DNA of 34,851 nucleotides from Flavobacteriaceae bacterium (GTDB taxonomy: Bacteria; Bacteroidota; Bacteroidia; Flavobacteriales; Flavobacteriaceae): the NCBI GenBank assembly GCA_026988395.1, contig JALSLI010000182.1, positions 1-34,851 of the forward strand, read 5' to 3'. Below are positions 18,316 through 25,867 of this stretch, piece after piece. The notes beneath the pieces are model-generated. The model ran no database searches and was not told where the DNA came from. It saw nothing but the letters and a program-made list of their open reading frames with translations. Positions within the stretch are counted from its first letter, which is position 1, and the number at the start of each line of letters is the position of its first letter. The position numbers and the translations under genes are program-made.

Positions 18316-18323
18316 TATCTTTG
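18316..18323 (+). promoter_or_regulatory. Predicted -7 element upstream of the arginase-fold gene
   Basis: TATCTTTG is an exact TAnnTTTG match, beginning six bases after the topA stop codon and 53 bases before the next ATG. The -33 region would fall in the topA tail and shows no TTG. Independent transcription of the downstream gene is therefore possible but not certain. Confidence 0.42.
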
Positions 18324-18376
18324 CTTATAATCCCTCATTTTTTTTTCGGCAAAACTAACATCTAGCAATATAATTA

Positions 18377-19525
18377 ATGGATTTTACTTATTTACAACCC
18401 GTAGAAACTGCTGTTTTAGAAGAAATTGCTTCTTTTAAAACAGAAAAATTGGGCAATAATGTGAGCTTCCATACAGATAAAACATTACCTGAAATAACTT
18501 CATCTGTAAAAATCGCTATCTTAACAGTTTCAGAAGACCGAAATGCCGTAAATAACCAAGATACAGGGACCAATTTTAATGAAGTCAGAAAAGAACTATA
18601 CAATTTATATAAAGGAAATTGGAATACTGATGTCATTGATTTAGGTACGATTAAAAAAGGAAACAGTGTTAAAGATACTAATTTTGCTCTTTCTGAGACA
18701 ATATACAGTTTACTAAAATTAAATATTATTCCTATTATCCTTGGCGGAAGCCAAGCACTTACTTATGCAATGTATCGTGCATTTGACAAACTGGAACAAA
18801 TGGTTAACTTGGTAGCAATCGATAATAAATTCGATTTAGATGATATGGATGCTCCGTTAAATTCGCGTAACTATTTAAGTAAAATCATTATGAATGAGCC
18901 CAATAATCTATTTAATTTTAGTAATATTGGTTATCAAACATTCTTTAATGCACAAAATGAAATTGATTTACTAGACAAATTATATTTTGACAGCTACCGT
19001 TTGGGAACTGTAAATAAAGACCTTACCGTTGTGGAACCTATATTACGAGATGCCGATATTGTCTCAACAGATTTAAGTGCAATAAAATTAAATGAAGCTC
19101 CGGCAAACAATAATGCCACACCAAACGGATTTTATGGTGAAGAAATGTGTGCCATACTAAGATATGCCGGTTTAAGCGATAAAGTAAAAACTTTAGGCAT
19201 CTTTGAATACAACCACTTATTAGACAATCGCAAACAAACGGCTCAATTAATTGCTCAAATGATATGGTATTTTATTGAAGGTGTAAATTACAGAACAAAT
19301 GAATATCCGTTTCAATCGAAAAAAAATTACTTAAAATACATTGTTCCAATAGATGATGATGTTATAAACTTCTACAAAAGTAACTTAAGTGACAGATGGT
19401 GGATGGAAATCGCAAACAATATTACTAAAAAAGAAACGTTAATACCTTGTAGCTACCAAGACTACTTAGAAGCTAACAATCAAAATATACCGGAAAGATG
19501 GTGGAAAACTTTAAGGAAATTATAA
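18377..19525 (+). CDS. Arginase/formimidoylglutamase-fold protein with degenerate metal site
   Basis: A 382-residue protein of the ureohydrolase (arginase/agmatinase/HutG) superfamily. The fold signatures align in order, but several Mn ligands are replaced. The GGDH motif is GGSQ (123-126; His to Gln). DAHxD is DNKFD (149-153; second ligand His to Lys). SxDxDxxDP is STDLSAIKLNEAP (230-242; Asp234 position is Ser). Asp149, Asp153 and Asp232 remain, as does the late Glu277 (FEYNH). A C-terminal extension of about 70 residues, rich in aromatic residues (RWWMEIA, ERWWKTL), follows the core. It is commonly labelled formimidoylglutamase in this group, but with half the ligands gone classical binuclear-Mn catalysis is doubtful. 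It sits between topA and gldK, with gaps of 66 and 167 bases. Confidence 0.85.
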   Translation: MDFTYLQPVETAVLEEIASFKTEKLGNNVSFHTDKTLPEITSSVKIAILTVSEDRNAVNNQDTGTNFNEVRKELYNLYKGNWNTDVIDLGTIKKGNSVKDTNFALSETIYSLLKLNIIPIILGGSQALTYAMYRAFDKLEQMVNLVAIDNKFDLDDMDAPLNSRNYLSKIIMNEPNNLFNFSNIGYQTFFNAQNEIDLLDKLYFDSYRLGTVNKDLTVVEPILRDADIVSTDLSAIKLNEAPANNNATPNGFYGEEMCAILRYAGLSDKVKTLGIFEYNHLLDNRKQTAQLIAQMIWYFIEGVNYRTNEYPFQSKKNYLKYIVPIDDDVINFYKSNLSDRWWMEIANNITKKETLIPCSYQDYLEANNQNIPERWWKTLRKL

Positions 19526-19692
19526 AAATATACACAATAAAAAGAAATTTAATACGTTTATAAAACCATCCAAATAAAAAAAAAGGATTTAGAATTGTGT
19601 AATTAAAAAAATATTAATAGGTTTACGGCCTGAAAAAAACACCTTATAAATAAAATAAGATTTTTTATTAAAAGTTAAATTAAAATAAACAA

Positions 19693-21090
19693 ATGAAATA
19701 CGAAGTATTTAAAACAAAAAAGGGGAACTATGTATTTGGTAAAAATCTAATAATTGTATTTTTATTAGCAACTTTTATCTACAGTTGTAAATCAAATGAC
19801 AGAGGTGAATTAGTAGGTGTTTCTGCTAAACGAAAATTTTTCTCGGAAAAACCTTTCGGTACGGTATTGGTTCCAGGAGGTGCATTTACAATGGGTAAAC
19901 AAGATGAAGATATTGCAGGATCATTAAGTACACCCAGAAGAACGGTAACCGTTAGACCATTTTATATGGATGAAACCGAAATTACCAATAGCGAATACCG
20001 TGAATTTGTTTATTGGGTAAGAGACTCTATTATACGTACTAAATTAGCTATTATGGCTGATGAAGTTAGTGATGCAGAATCTTCTTTAAATAAATATAAA
20101 TTTAAGGATTCTACAAGTAATGGTGGTGTTTATTATAAATATATGATGGACAATTACGGTAGTTTGGGTGATGTAAATTCACCAACAGAAGGTCGTTTCT
20201 TAAATTGGGATGAAGATTTAATATTTGACACAAAAGAATTTCCGGATGCTTACTACACAGAAGTAATGGATAGTATGTACTTACAAACTACCGAAACTTT
20301 TGATGGTAAACGTATTTTAGATGCTTCTAAAATCAATTATCGCTACTATACTTTTGATAATGAAGAAGCAGCAAAACATAAAGGAAAAGATCGTAGTAAA
20401 TATATTAAACCACATGATTTAAATGTGTATCCTGATACTACTGTTTGGGTAAAAGACTTTAATTATTCGTATAACGATCCTATGCACCAAGATTATTTCT
20501 CTCATCAAGCATACAATGATTACCCTGTTGTTGGTGTAAATTGGCCACAAGCAAATGCTTTTTGTCATTGGAGAACAAAAAAGAAAAATGACTGGATTTC
20601 TAAGAAAAAGAAACCGGGACCAAGACAGCCTCACTTTAGATTACCATCTGAAGCAGAGTGGGAATTTGCAGCTCGTGGTGGATACGAATATGCTAAATAC
20701 CCTTGGGGAGGACCTTACACTTTTAGTGACAGAGGCTGTTTCTTAGCAAACTTTAAACCGCAACGTGGTGATTACGCCCTAGATGGTGCATTATATACTG
20801 TAGAAGGAAAATCATATAATCCTAACGGATACGGCTTGTACAACATGGCAGGTAATGTTTCTGAATGGACAAATACAGCATACAATCCTACTTCTTATTA
20901 TATGGAGTCTACTATGAATCCTAATGTAGAAGATAAAAAGAATAATCGTAAAGTAATCCGTGGTGGTTCTTGGAAAGATGTTGCTTACTTCTTAGAAGTA
21001 AGTACCAGAGATTTCGAATACGGAGATACGGCAAGAAGTTATATCGGTTTTAGAACAGTACAAGATTACTTAGGGAAACCGGTTAAATAA
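19693..21090 (+). CDS. gldK: Gliding motility / T9SS outer-membrane lipoprotein GldK
   Basis: A 465-residue lipoprotein of the formylglycine-generating-enzyme/sulfatase-modifying-factor fold. With GldN it forms the periplasmic ring of the type IX secretion system under the outer membrane. The signal sequence ends in lipobox FIYSC (Cys32) after a long n-region. The FGE-type fold shows LVPGGAFTMG, ETEITNSEYREFV, YPVVGVNWPQANAFC, FRLPSEAEWEFAARGG, NMAGNVSEW and VIRGGSWKD. The length matches F. johnsoniae GldK (about 464). It heads a four-gene cluster in canonical order with short gaps. The 167-base leader has only an imperfect -7 match (TACGTTTA near 19553). Confidence 0.97.
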   Translation: MKYEVFKTKKGNYVFGKNLIIVFLLATFIYSCKSNDRGELVGVSAKRKFFSEKPFGTVLVPGGAFTMGKQDEDIAGSLSTPRRTVTVRPFYMDETEITNSEYREFVYWVRDSIIRTKLAIMADEVSDAESSLNKYKFKDSTSNGGVYYKYMMDNYGSLGDVNSPTEGRFLNWDEDLIFDTKEFPDAYYTEVMDSMYLQTTETFDGKRILDASKINYRYYTFDNEEAAKHKGKDRSKYIKPHDLNVYPDTTVWVKDFNYSYNDPMHQDYFSHQAYNDYPVVGVNWPQANAFCHWRTKKKNDWISKKKKPGPRQPHFRLPSEAEWEFAARGGYEYAKYPWGGPYTFSDRGCFLANFKPQRGDYALDGALYTVEGKSYNPNGYGLYNMAGNVSEWTNTAYNPTSYYMESTMNPNVEDKKNNRKVIRGGSWKDVAYFLEVSTRDFEYGDTARSYIGFRTVQDYLGKPVK

Positions 21091-21133
21091 AATCAATTAA
21101 TTAAAACAACTTTAAAACTTAAACTTTAAAATT

Positions 21134-21778
21134 ATGGCAAAATCAGGAAAATTAAAAAAGAGAATCTTTCACATGGCATACAGTATCGGGGCATCTGTAG
21201 TTATCTTAGGAGCACTTGGTAAAATTATGCACATGTCTATATTAGGTATCCCAGGAGGTACTTTATTAACTATTGGACTAGTTGTTGAAGCATTAATTTT
21301 CTTCTTATCTGCTTTTGAAAAATTAGATGACGAATTAGATTGGTCATTAGTATATCCTGAATTAGCAGGAGGTACAGCTAGTGCTAAAAGTAAAAAAGAA
21401 GCAACGGATGCTGACGGTCTTTTATCTAAAAAATTAGATAAAATGTTAAAAGATGCACAATTAGATTCTAATTTAATGTCTAGCTTAACAGAAAGCATCA
21501 AAAACTTTAAAGGAGCTGCTGATACGATTAAACCTGCTGTAGATTCAATTGGAGCTACTGCCAAATACAGTGAACAATTATCATTAGCTGCAAGCCAAAT
21601 GGAATCATTAAACAATTTATACAAAGTACAAATTGATAGTACTTCTCGCCAAGCACAAGTAAATGAAGAAGTTGCAAATAATGCCGCTGCTTTAAAAGAG
21701 CAAATGGAATCACTAGCTAACAATCTTTCTTCATTAAACGGTGTTTATGGTGGTATGTTATCTGCTATGCAAAAGTAA
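21134..21778 (+). CDS. gldL: Gliding motility / T9SS motor stator protein GldL
   Basis: A 214-residue inner-membrane protein with two N-terminal transmembrane helices (about residues 14-34 and 42-61) and a cytoplasmic helical tail. With GldM it forms the proton-driven motor of the type IX system. The charged membrane residues are kept: Lys30 and His33 in GALGKIMHM and Glu52 in VVEALIFF. These match the positions reported as Lys27/His30/Glu49 in F. johnsoniae with a three-residue offset. The tail (about 100-214) is helical and likely coiled coil. It lies 43 bases after gldK and 35 before gldM. Confidence 0.97.
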   Translation: MAKSGKLKKRIFHMAYSIGASVVILGALGKIMHMSILGIPGGTLLTIGLVVEALIFFLSAFEKLDDELDWSLVYPELAGGTASAKSKKEATDADGLLSKKLDKMLKDAQLDSNLMSSLTESIKNFKGAADTIKPAVDSIGATAKYSEQLSLAASQMESLNNLYKVQIDSTSRQAQVNEEVANNAAALKEQMESLANNLSSLNGVYGGMLSAMQK

Positions 21779-21813
21779 TAAGCAATCAATTAATCAAATT
21801 TAAAAATTAAATT

Positions 21814-23367
21814 ATGGCAGGAGGAAAATTATCCGCAAGGCAGAAAATGATTAACTTGATGTACCTGGTATTTATTGCAATGCTTGCAATGCAAATGGGT
21901 AAAAAAGTATTATCAGCTTTTGGTCGTATGAATGAAACTTTTGAGGAGACTGTAACTTCTTCAACAGAAGCAAATAATGCAACTCTTAAGCAATTATCCG
22001 GTTTAGCCCAAGAGCAACCTGAAAAATATTCAAAAATATACCAAGATGCTAATGCATTACATCAAAAATCAACTGAATTTAACAGTTATTTATCTAATTT
22101 AAAAAACGAAATGCTTTCTAAATCTGAAGATAAAAAGAATTATGAAGCGATGAGTAGCTCAAACTATGTTGATGAAATGTTTTTTAAAGACGGTAAAGAA
22201 ACCGCAAAAGGAAAAGAGTTTGTTAACAAAGTAGCATCTTATAGAGAAGATGTTCTTAAACTCTTAGATCCTAAAAAAGATGCTGCTTTAGTAAAAAAGG
22301 TAAAAAAATGGTTTGATACAAGCCCTGATAAACATGGTAAAAAAGGTAAAAGAGAAGAGCCTTGGTTAGCTAGTAGATTTGAAGGATTTCCTTTAATATC
22401 TTCTGTTTCTAATATCTCTAAAATGCAAACAGATGTTGCTGCAACCGAAAAAGAATTTATGGGTACTTCTGTTAGCGGACAACGTAAATCGGATGTGTCG
22501 ATGACTAATTACGATGCGATGGTAGTATTTGATAAGAATGCTTACTATCCGGGCGAAAAATTATCCGGTAAAATTGTTTTAGGTAAAAACGATCCAACTA
22601 TTAAAGCTAAAGAAGTTATCATAAATGGTAAGAAAGTTTCTGATGATCAAATACAAGCAGGACAAGTAATTTTATCCGGCTCAGCAGGAAATGTTGGTGA
22701 ACATGAACTAAAAGGTAAATTTGTCTTTTTAGAAGATGGTAAACCTGTAGAAATTCCTATTGTTGGTGGTAGTTACTCTGTAATACCAAGACCAAACGAA
22801 GCAATTATCTCTGCTGATAAAATGAATGTTGTTTATCGTGGTGTTGCAAATCCGCTTTCTATTTCAGTACCTGGTGTACCTGATAATAAAGTAAATGCAA
22901 GTGCTCCGGGATTAAAGAAAATTAAAGCCGGTAAATATGTAATGAATCCGCCTAAGGCTAGAGAAGTTAAAATTAGTGTCACTGCTAAATTACCAAACGG
23001 ACAAACAGTTCATTCAAGTAAAACATTTAGAGTTAAAGACATACCATCTCCTACAGGTACTATTAGAGGTCAAGATGGATACCAAAAAATGTCTAAATCT
23101 AGTTTGGCTAAATCTACCGTAGGTGCTGTTCTTAAAGACTTTGTTTTCGATTTAGATTTATACGTAAATGAATTTAAAATTAAAGTTCCGGGTAAACCAA
23201 CCATTACATGTAGTGGCAAGAGGATGAGTTCACAAGCAGTTAGAGCAATAAACAAAGCAAAACGTGGTGATGCTATCATCATATTTGATATAAAAGCAAA
23301 ATTAAAGGGGAACAGTTCTTACCGTCTAAAAAAGACATCGCAAGTTACTGTTGAAATTACAAGTTAA
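21814..23367 (+). CDS. gldM: Gliding motility / T9SS motor protein GldM
   Basis: A 517-residue protein with one N-terminal transmembrane helix (about 13-32, LMYLVFIAMLAMQM) and a long periplasmic rod of helical then beta-rich domains that contacts the GldK/GldN ring. Arg9, just before the helix (KLSARQKM), matches the arginine that pairs with the GldL membrane glutamate in the published GldLM structure. A helical domain comes first (about 40-215). Ig-like beta domains follow (YYPGEKLSGKIVLG, NPLSISVPGVPDNKV, and a C-terminal domain with GKPTITCSGKRM). The size matches the family (about 513-520). Confidence 0.97.
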   Translation: MAGGKLSARQKMINLMYLVFIAMLAMQMGKKVLSAFGRMNETFEETVTSSTEANNATLKQLSGLAQEQPEKYSKIYQDANALHQKSTEFNSYLSNLKNEMLSKSEDKKNYEAMSSSNYVDEMFFKDGKETAKGKEFVNKVASYREDVLKLLDPKKDAALVKKVKKWFDTSPDKHGKKGKREEPWLASRFEGFPLISSVSNISKMQTDVAATEKEFMGTSVSGQRKSDVSMTNYDAMVVFDKNAYYPGEKLSGKIVLGKNDPTIKAKEVIINGKKVSDDQIQAGQVILSGSAGNVGEHELKGKFVFLEDGKPVEIPIVGGSYSVIPRPNEAIISADKMNVVYRGVANPLSISVPGVPDNKVNASAPGLKKIKAGKYVMNPPKAREVKISVTAKLPNGQTVHSSKTFRVKDIPSPTGTIRGQDGYQKMSKSSLAKSTVGAVLKDFVFDLDLYVNEFKIKVPGKPTITCSGKRMSSQAVRAINKAKRGDAIIIFDIKAKLKGNSSYRLKKTSQVTVEITS

Positions 23368-23380
23368 AATTAGATACGTT

Positions 23381-24286
23381 ATGAGTTTAAAAAATGGAAT
23401 ATTTATTCTATCATTTACCGTGTTATTCACCAATTTGGTAAATGCACAAGCAAATTTATTAAATGCAACCATTCCGGAAGAAGTTGGTGTAAAAACTGCT
23501 GAGCAATTAGCAGCTGACAACGATGAACCGCTTCCTTATGGTTATATTGATGATCGTGATATCTTATGGTCTAAAATGGTATGGGAATATATGGATTTAA
23601 ATGAGAAAATGAATCTCCCATTTTATTATCCTGCAGATACTAGCAATATTGATCCTAACAGAAGATCTTTGTACGACACACTTCTTAGAGGAATCCGTAG
23701 TGGTGAAATCGTTGATGTTTATGATGATTCATATTTTACTACACGGTTAACTCGTGAAGAAATTGAAAAAACCTTAGTTAAAATTGATACTACAGATGCA
23801 GGTATTGAGCAAGTTAACTTTGGTGAACCGGTTTCTGAAGAAAATATTAACGTTCGTTACATGCAATCTGCAGATATACAAGCTTACAAATTAAAAGGAT
23901 TGTTTTACTTTGATAAAAGACAAGGTGAATTGAGATATCGTTTGCTAGGTTTAGCTCCTGTTTCGCCGGATATTAACTTTATCGATGATAATGATAATAC
24001 CGAATTAACGGAGTATGTAGAACTATTTTGGGTTTGGTATCCAAGTGCTAGACCTCTATTACATAATATGAAAGTCTTTAATCCTAAAAATGCTGCTTAT
24101 CCACTATCGTATGATTTGTTGCTTACAGCTAGACGTTTTAGCTCATTAATTTATCGAGAAGAAAACGTTTATGGTAACCGTGATATTTCCGAATACATTA
24201 AAAACAATGCACTATTCCAGGTGCTTGAAGCAATGAAAATCAAGGATAACATCCGTAATAAAGAAATTGATATGTGGAATTATTAA
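23381..24286 (+). CDS. gldN: Gliding motility / T9SS periplasmic protein GldN
   Basis: A 301-residue exported protein that partners GldK in the periplasmic T9SS ring. The start at 23381 gives a clean signal peptide (SLKNGIFILSFTVLFTNLVNAQ, probable cleavage after VNA). An in-frame ATG at 23351 would lie inside gldM and push the signal inward, so it is rejected. Family-typical segments include DDRDILWSKMVWEYMDLNEKMNLPFYYP, YKLKGLFYFDKRQGELRYRLLGLAPV and the basic VLEAMKIKDNIRNKEIDMWNY end. It starts 13 bases after gldM and is followed by a strong terminator, so it closes the gld operon. No gldO paralogue is next to it. Confidence 0.95.
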   Translation: MSLKNGIFILSFTVLFTNLVNAQANLLNATIPEEVGVKTAEQLAADNDEPLPYGYIDDRDILWSKMVWEYMDLNEKMNLPFYYPADTSNIDPNRRSLYDTLLRGIRSGEIVDVYDDSYFTTRLTREEIEKTLVKIDTTDAGIEQVNFGEPVSEENINVRYMQSADIQAYKLKGLFYFDKRQGELRYRLLGLAPVSPDINFIDDNDNTELTEYVELFWVWYPSARPLLHNMKVFNPKNAAYPLSYDLLLTARRFSSLIYREENVYGNRDISEYIKNNALFQVLEAMKIKDNIRNKEIDMWNY

Positions 24287-24309
24287 TAAATTCATAACAC
24301 AAAATATTT

Positions 24310-24340
24310 AAAAAGACTGTCTTTTAGACAGTCTTTTTTT
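24310..24340 (+). terminator. Strong terminator after gldN
   Basis: Twelve-base perfect arms (A5GACTGTC / GACAGTCT5) enclose a five-base TTTTA loop and are followed by T residues. It lies 23 bases past the gldN stop and closes the gldKLMN operon. Confidence 0.87.
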
Positions 24341-24355
24341 ATGTAATTTTACCAA

Positions 24356-25390
24356 ATGAAAATAGATTATATTGTAGTAGGATTAGGTTTAGCAGGTATC
24401 GCTTTTATCGAACAACTAAAGCAACACAACAAAACTTTTATTGTATTTGAAGACAACAGTCAGAACTCATCAAAAGTTGCCGGTGGTATGTTTAATCCTG
24501 TAATTTTAAAACGTTTTACGCCTGTTTGGCAAGCTACGGAACAACTCAAAATTGCCATACCTTTTTATAAAAAATTAGAACAAAAATTAAATTGTACACT
24601 AATCCGATACATCGATATAAAAAAAAGTTTCAAAACGATTGAAGAACAAAATAACTGGTATTTTGCCTGTGATCATCCTAAATTAAAAAATTATTTATCC
24701 AAAGATATTCAAGAAAATACCAATTCGTGTATTATTGCTCCAAACGGCTTGGGTAAAGTAACGAATGTTGGTAATATAAACACTAAAATACTTCTTGATA
24801 ATTATAAAAAAGAAATATCCGATTTTGTTATTGAAGAAAAATTTATACATTCTAAATTACAAGTTGCTTCAGATAAAATTCAATACAAATATATCAATGC
24901 TAAGCACATTGTTTTTTGCGAAGGTTATGGCATAAAACAAAATCCGTTTTTTAAAAATTTACCACTTAAAGAAGCTAAAGGCGAATTATTAGAGATAAAA
25001 ACTGGAAATTTAAAAATTGACTTCATACTAAAATCATCGGTTTTTATCATGCCTTTATCTACAGATACCTATAAAGTTGGTGCTACTTTTAACTGGAAAG
25101 ATAAAACGAACCTACCAACAGAAAACGGAAGACAAGAACTAATTGATAAGCTTAAAAAAACGATAACTTGCGATTACAAAATAACCAATCAAGTTGCGGG
25201 AATAAGACCAACTGTAAAAGACCGAAGACCTTTAATAGGCACTCATAAAACACATAAAAACGTACATCTCTTAAATGGTTTGGGGACACGTGGTGTGATG
25301 CTCGCTCCTATTCTATCAAAAAAATTATTTCAAGCAATTGAAAATAATAAAGAAATCGAAAAGGAAATTAATTTGAATCGTTTTTATTAA
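24356..25390 (+). CDS. FAD-dependent oxidoreductase (DAO family)
   Basis: A 344-residue soluble flavoprotein of the D-amino-acid-oxidase/glycine-oxidase type. The N-terminus shows the FAD-binding GxGxxG (VVGLGLAGIAFIEQL, residues 6-20), then SSKVAGGMFNPVILKRF. The C-terminal part has the IRPTVKDRRPLIG and LNGLGTRGVMLAPILSKKL segments that close around FAD in this family. The substrate is probably an amino acid or other amine, but cannot be named. It starts 16 bases after the gldN terminator. The only -7-like sequence, TAATTTTA at 24344-24351, would give an almost leaderless mRNA. Its 3' end overlaps the convergent DUF983 gene by 23 bases. Confidence 0.88.
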   Translation: MKIDYIVVGLGLAGIAFIEQLKQHNKTFIVFEDNSQNSSKVAGGMFNPVILKRFTPVWQATEQLKIAIPFYKKLEQKLNCTLIRYIDIKKSFKTIEEQNNWYFACDHPKLKNYLSKDIQENTNSCIIAPNGLGKVTNVGNINTKILLDNYKKEISDFVIEEKFIHSKLQVASDKIQYKYINAKHIVFCEGYGIKQNPFFKNLPLKEAKGELLEIKTGNLKIDFILKSSVFIMPLSTDTYKVGATFNWKDKTNLPTENGRQELIDKLKKTITCDYKITNQVAGIRPTVKDRRPLIGTHKTHKNVHLLNGLGTRGVMLAPILSKKLFQAIENNKEIEKEINLNRFY

Positions 25391-25775
25391 TTTTATTTTT
25401 CTTTACATACTTTTCATCATAAGACTCAAAGAAATTCATATAAATTAATCTGGATAATTTAAATGTAACAGGCATCAATACAAGTATAGAAATAATTACA
25501 GCAATAAAACTAACTATCATATTTAAACCCAATAACTGACAAATAACAAAAATCGTAACAAAAATTGCCACAGTCATTCCGTAAGAAACGTACATCGCTC
25601 CGTGAAAAAAAGAAGGCTCTTTTTCATATTTTAAACCACAAACATCACAAGTTTTGTGCATTTTAAATAAATTCTTTAAATGAAACGGATTGGCATCTTC
25701 ATAAACATCTCCTTCTTGACAACGCGGACATTTATTATTAAAAACACTGTATAAGAATGTACCTTTTTTAAACAT
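25368..25775 (-). CDS. DUF983 family membrane protein
   Basis: A 135-residue protein. The N-terminal half is a zinc-ribbon-like segment with two CxxC pairs (NKCPRCQEGD and KTCDVCGLKYE). Two transmembrane helices follow (about residues 60-80 and 84-104), and then a basic C-terminus with several Lys and Asn. This layout matches DUF983, whose function is unknown. It converges on the FAD oxidoreductase gene with a 23-base 3' overlap and is divergent from the ABC-F gene. A TAAATTTG element lies upstream at 25829-25836. Confidence 0.88.
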   Translation of the reverse strand: MFKKGTFLYSVFNNKCPRCQEGDVYEDANPFHLKNLFKMHKTCDVCGLKYEKEPSFFHGAMYVSYGMTVAIFVTIFVICQLLGLNMIVSFIAVIISILVLMPVTFKLSRLIYMNFFESYDEKYVKKNKINKNDSN

Positions 25776-25828
25776 AATTGATTTTAGTTAGCAAATTAAT
25801 TCCTACTTTCGCACTTTGTAGAAAAAAG

Positions 25829-25836
25829 CAAATTTA
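25829..25836 (-). promoter_or_regulatory. Possible -7 element for the DUF983 gene
   Basis: The minus strand reads TAAATTTG, matching TAnnTTTG, 54 bases before the DUF983 start; the nearest upstream TTTTG is about 25 bases away. On the other strand TACTTTCG (25804-25811) is one base off consensus and could serve the divergent ABC-F gene. Confidence 0.33.
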
Positions 25837-25867
25837 ATTATATTTTTTAATTTAAAAGTAACAAAAG

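Noticed and set aside
23351-23380. In-frame ATG upstream of gldN
   Set aside because: It lies inside the end of gldM and would put ten polar residues before an otherwise perfect signal peptide; the ATG at 23381 follows the gldM stop by 13 bases.
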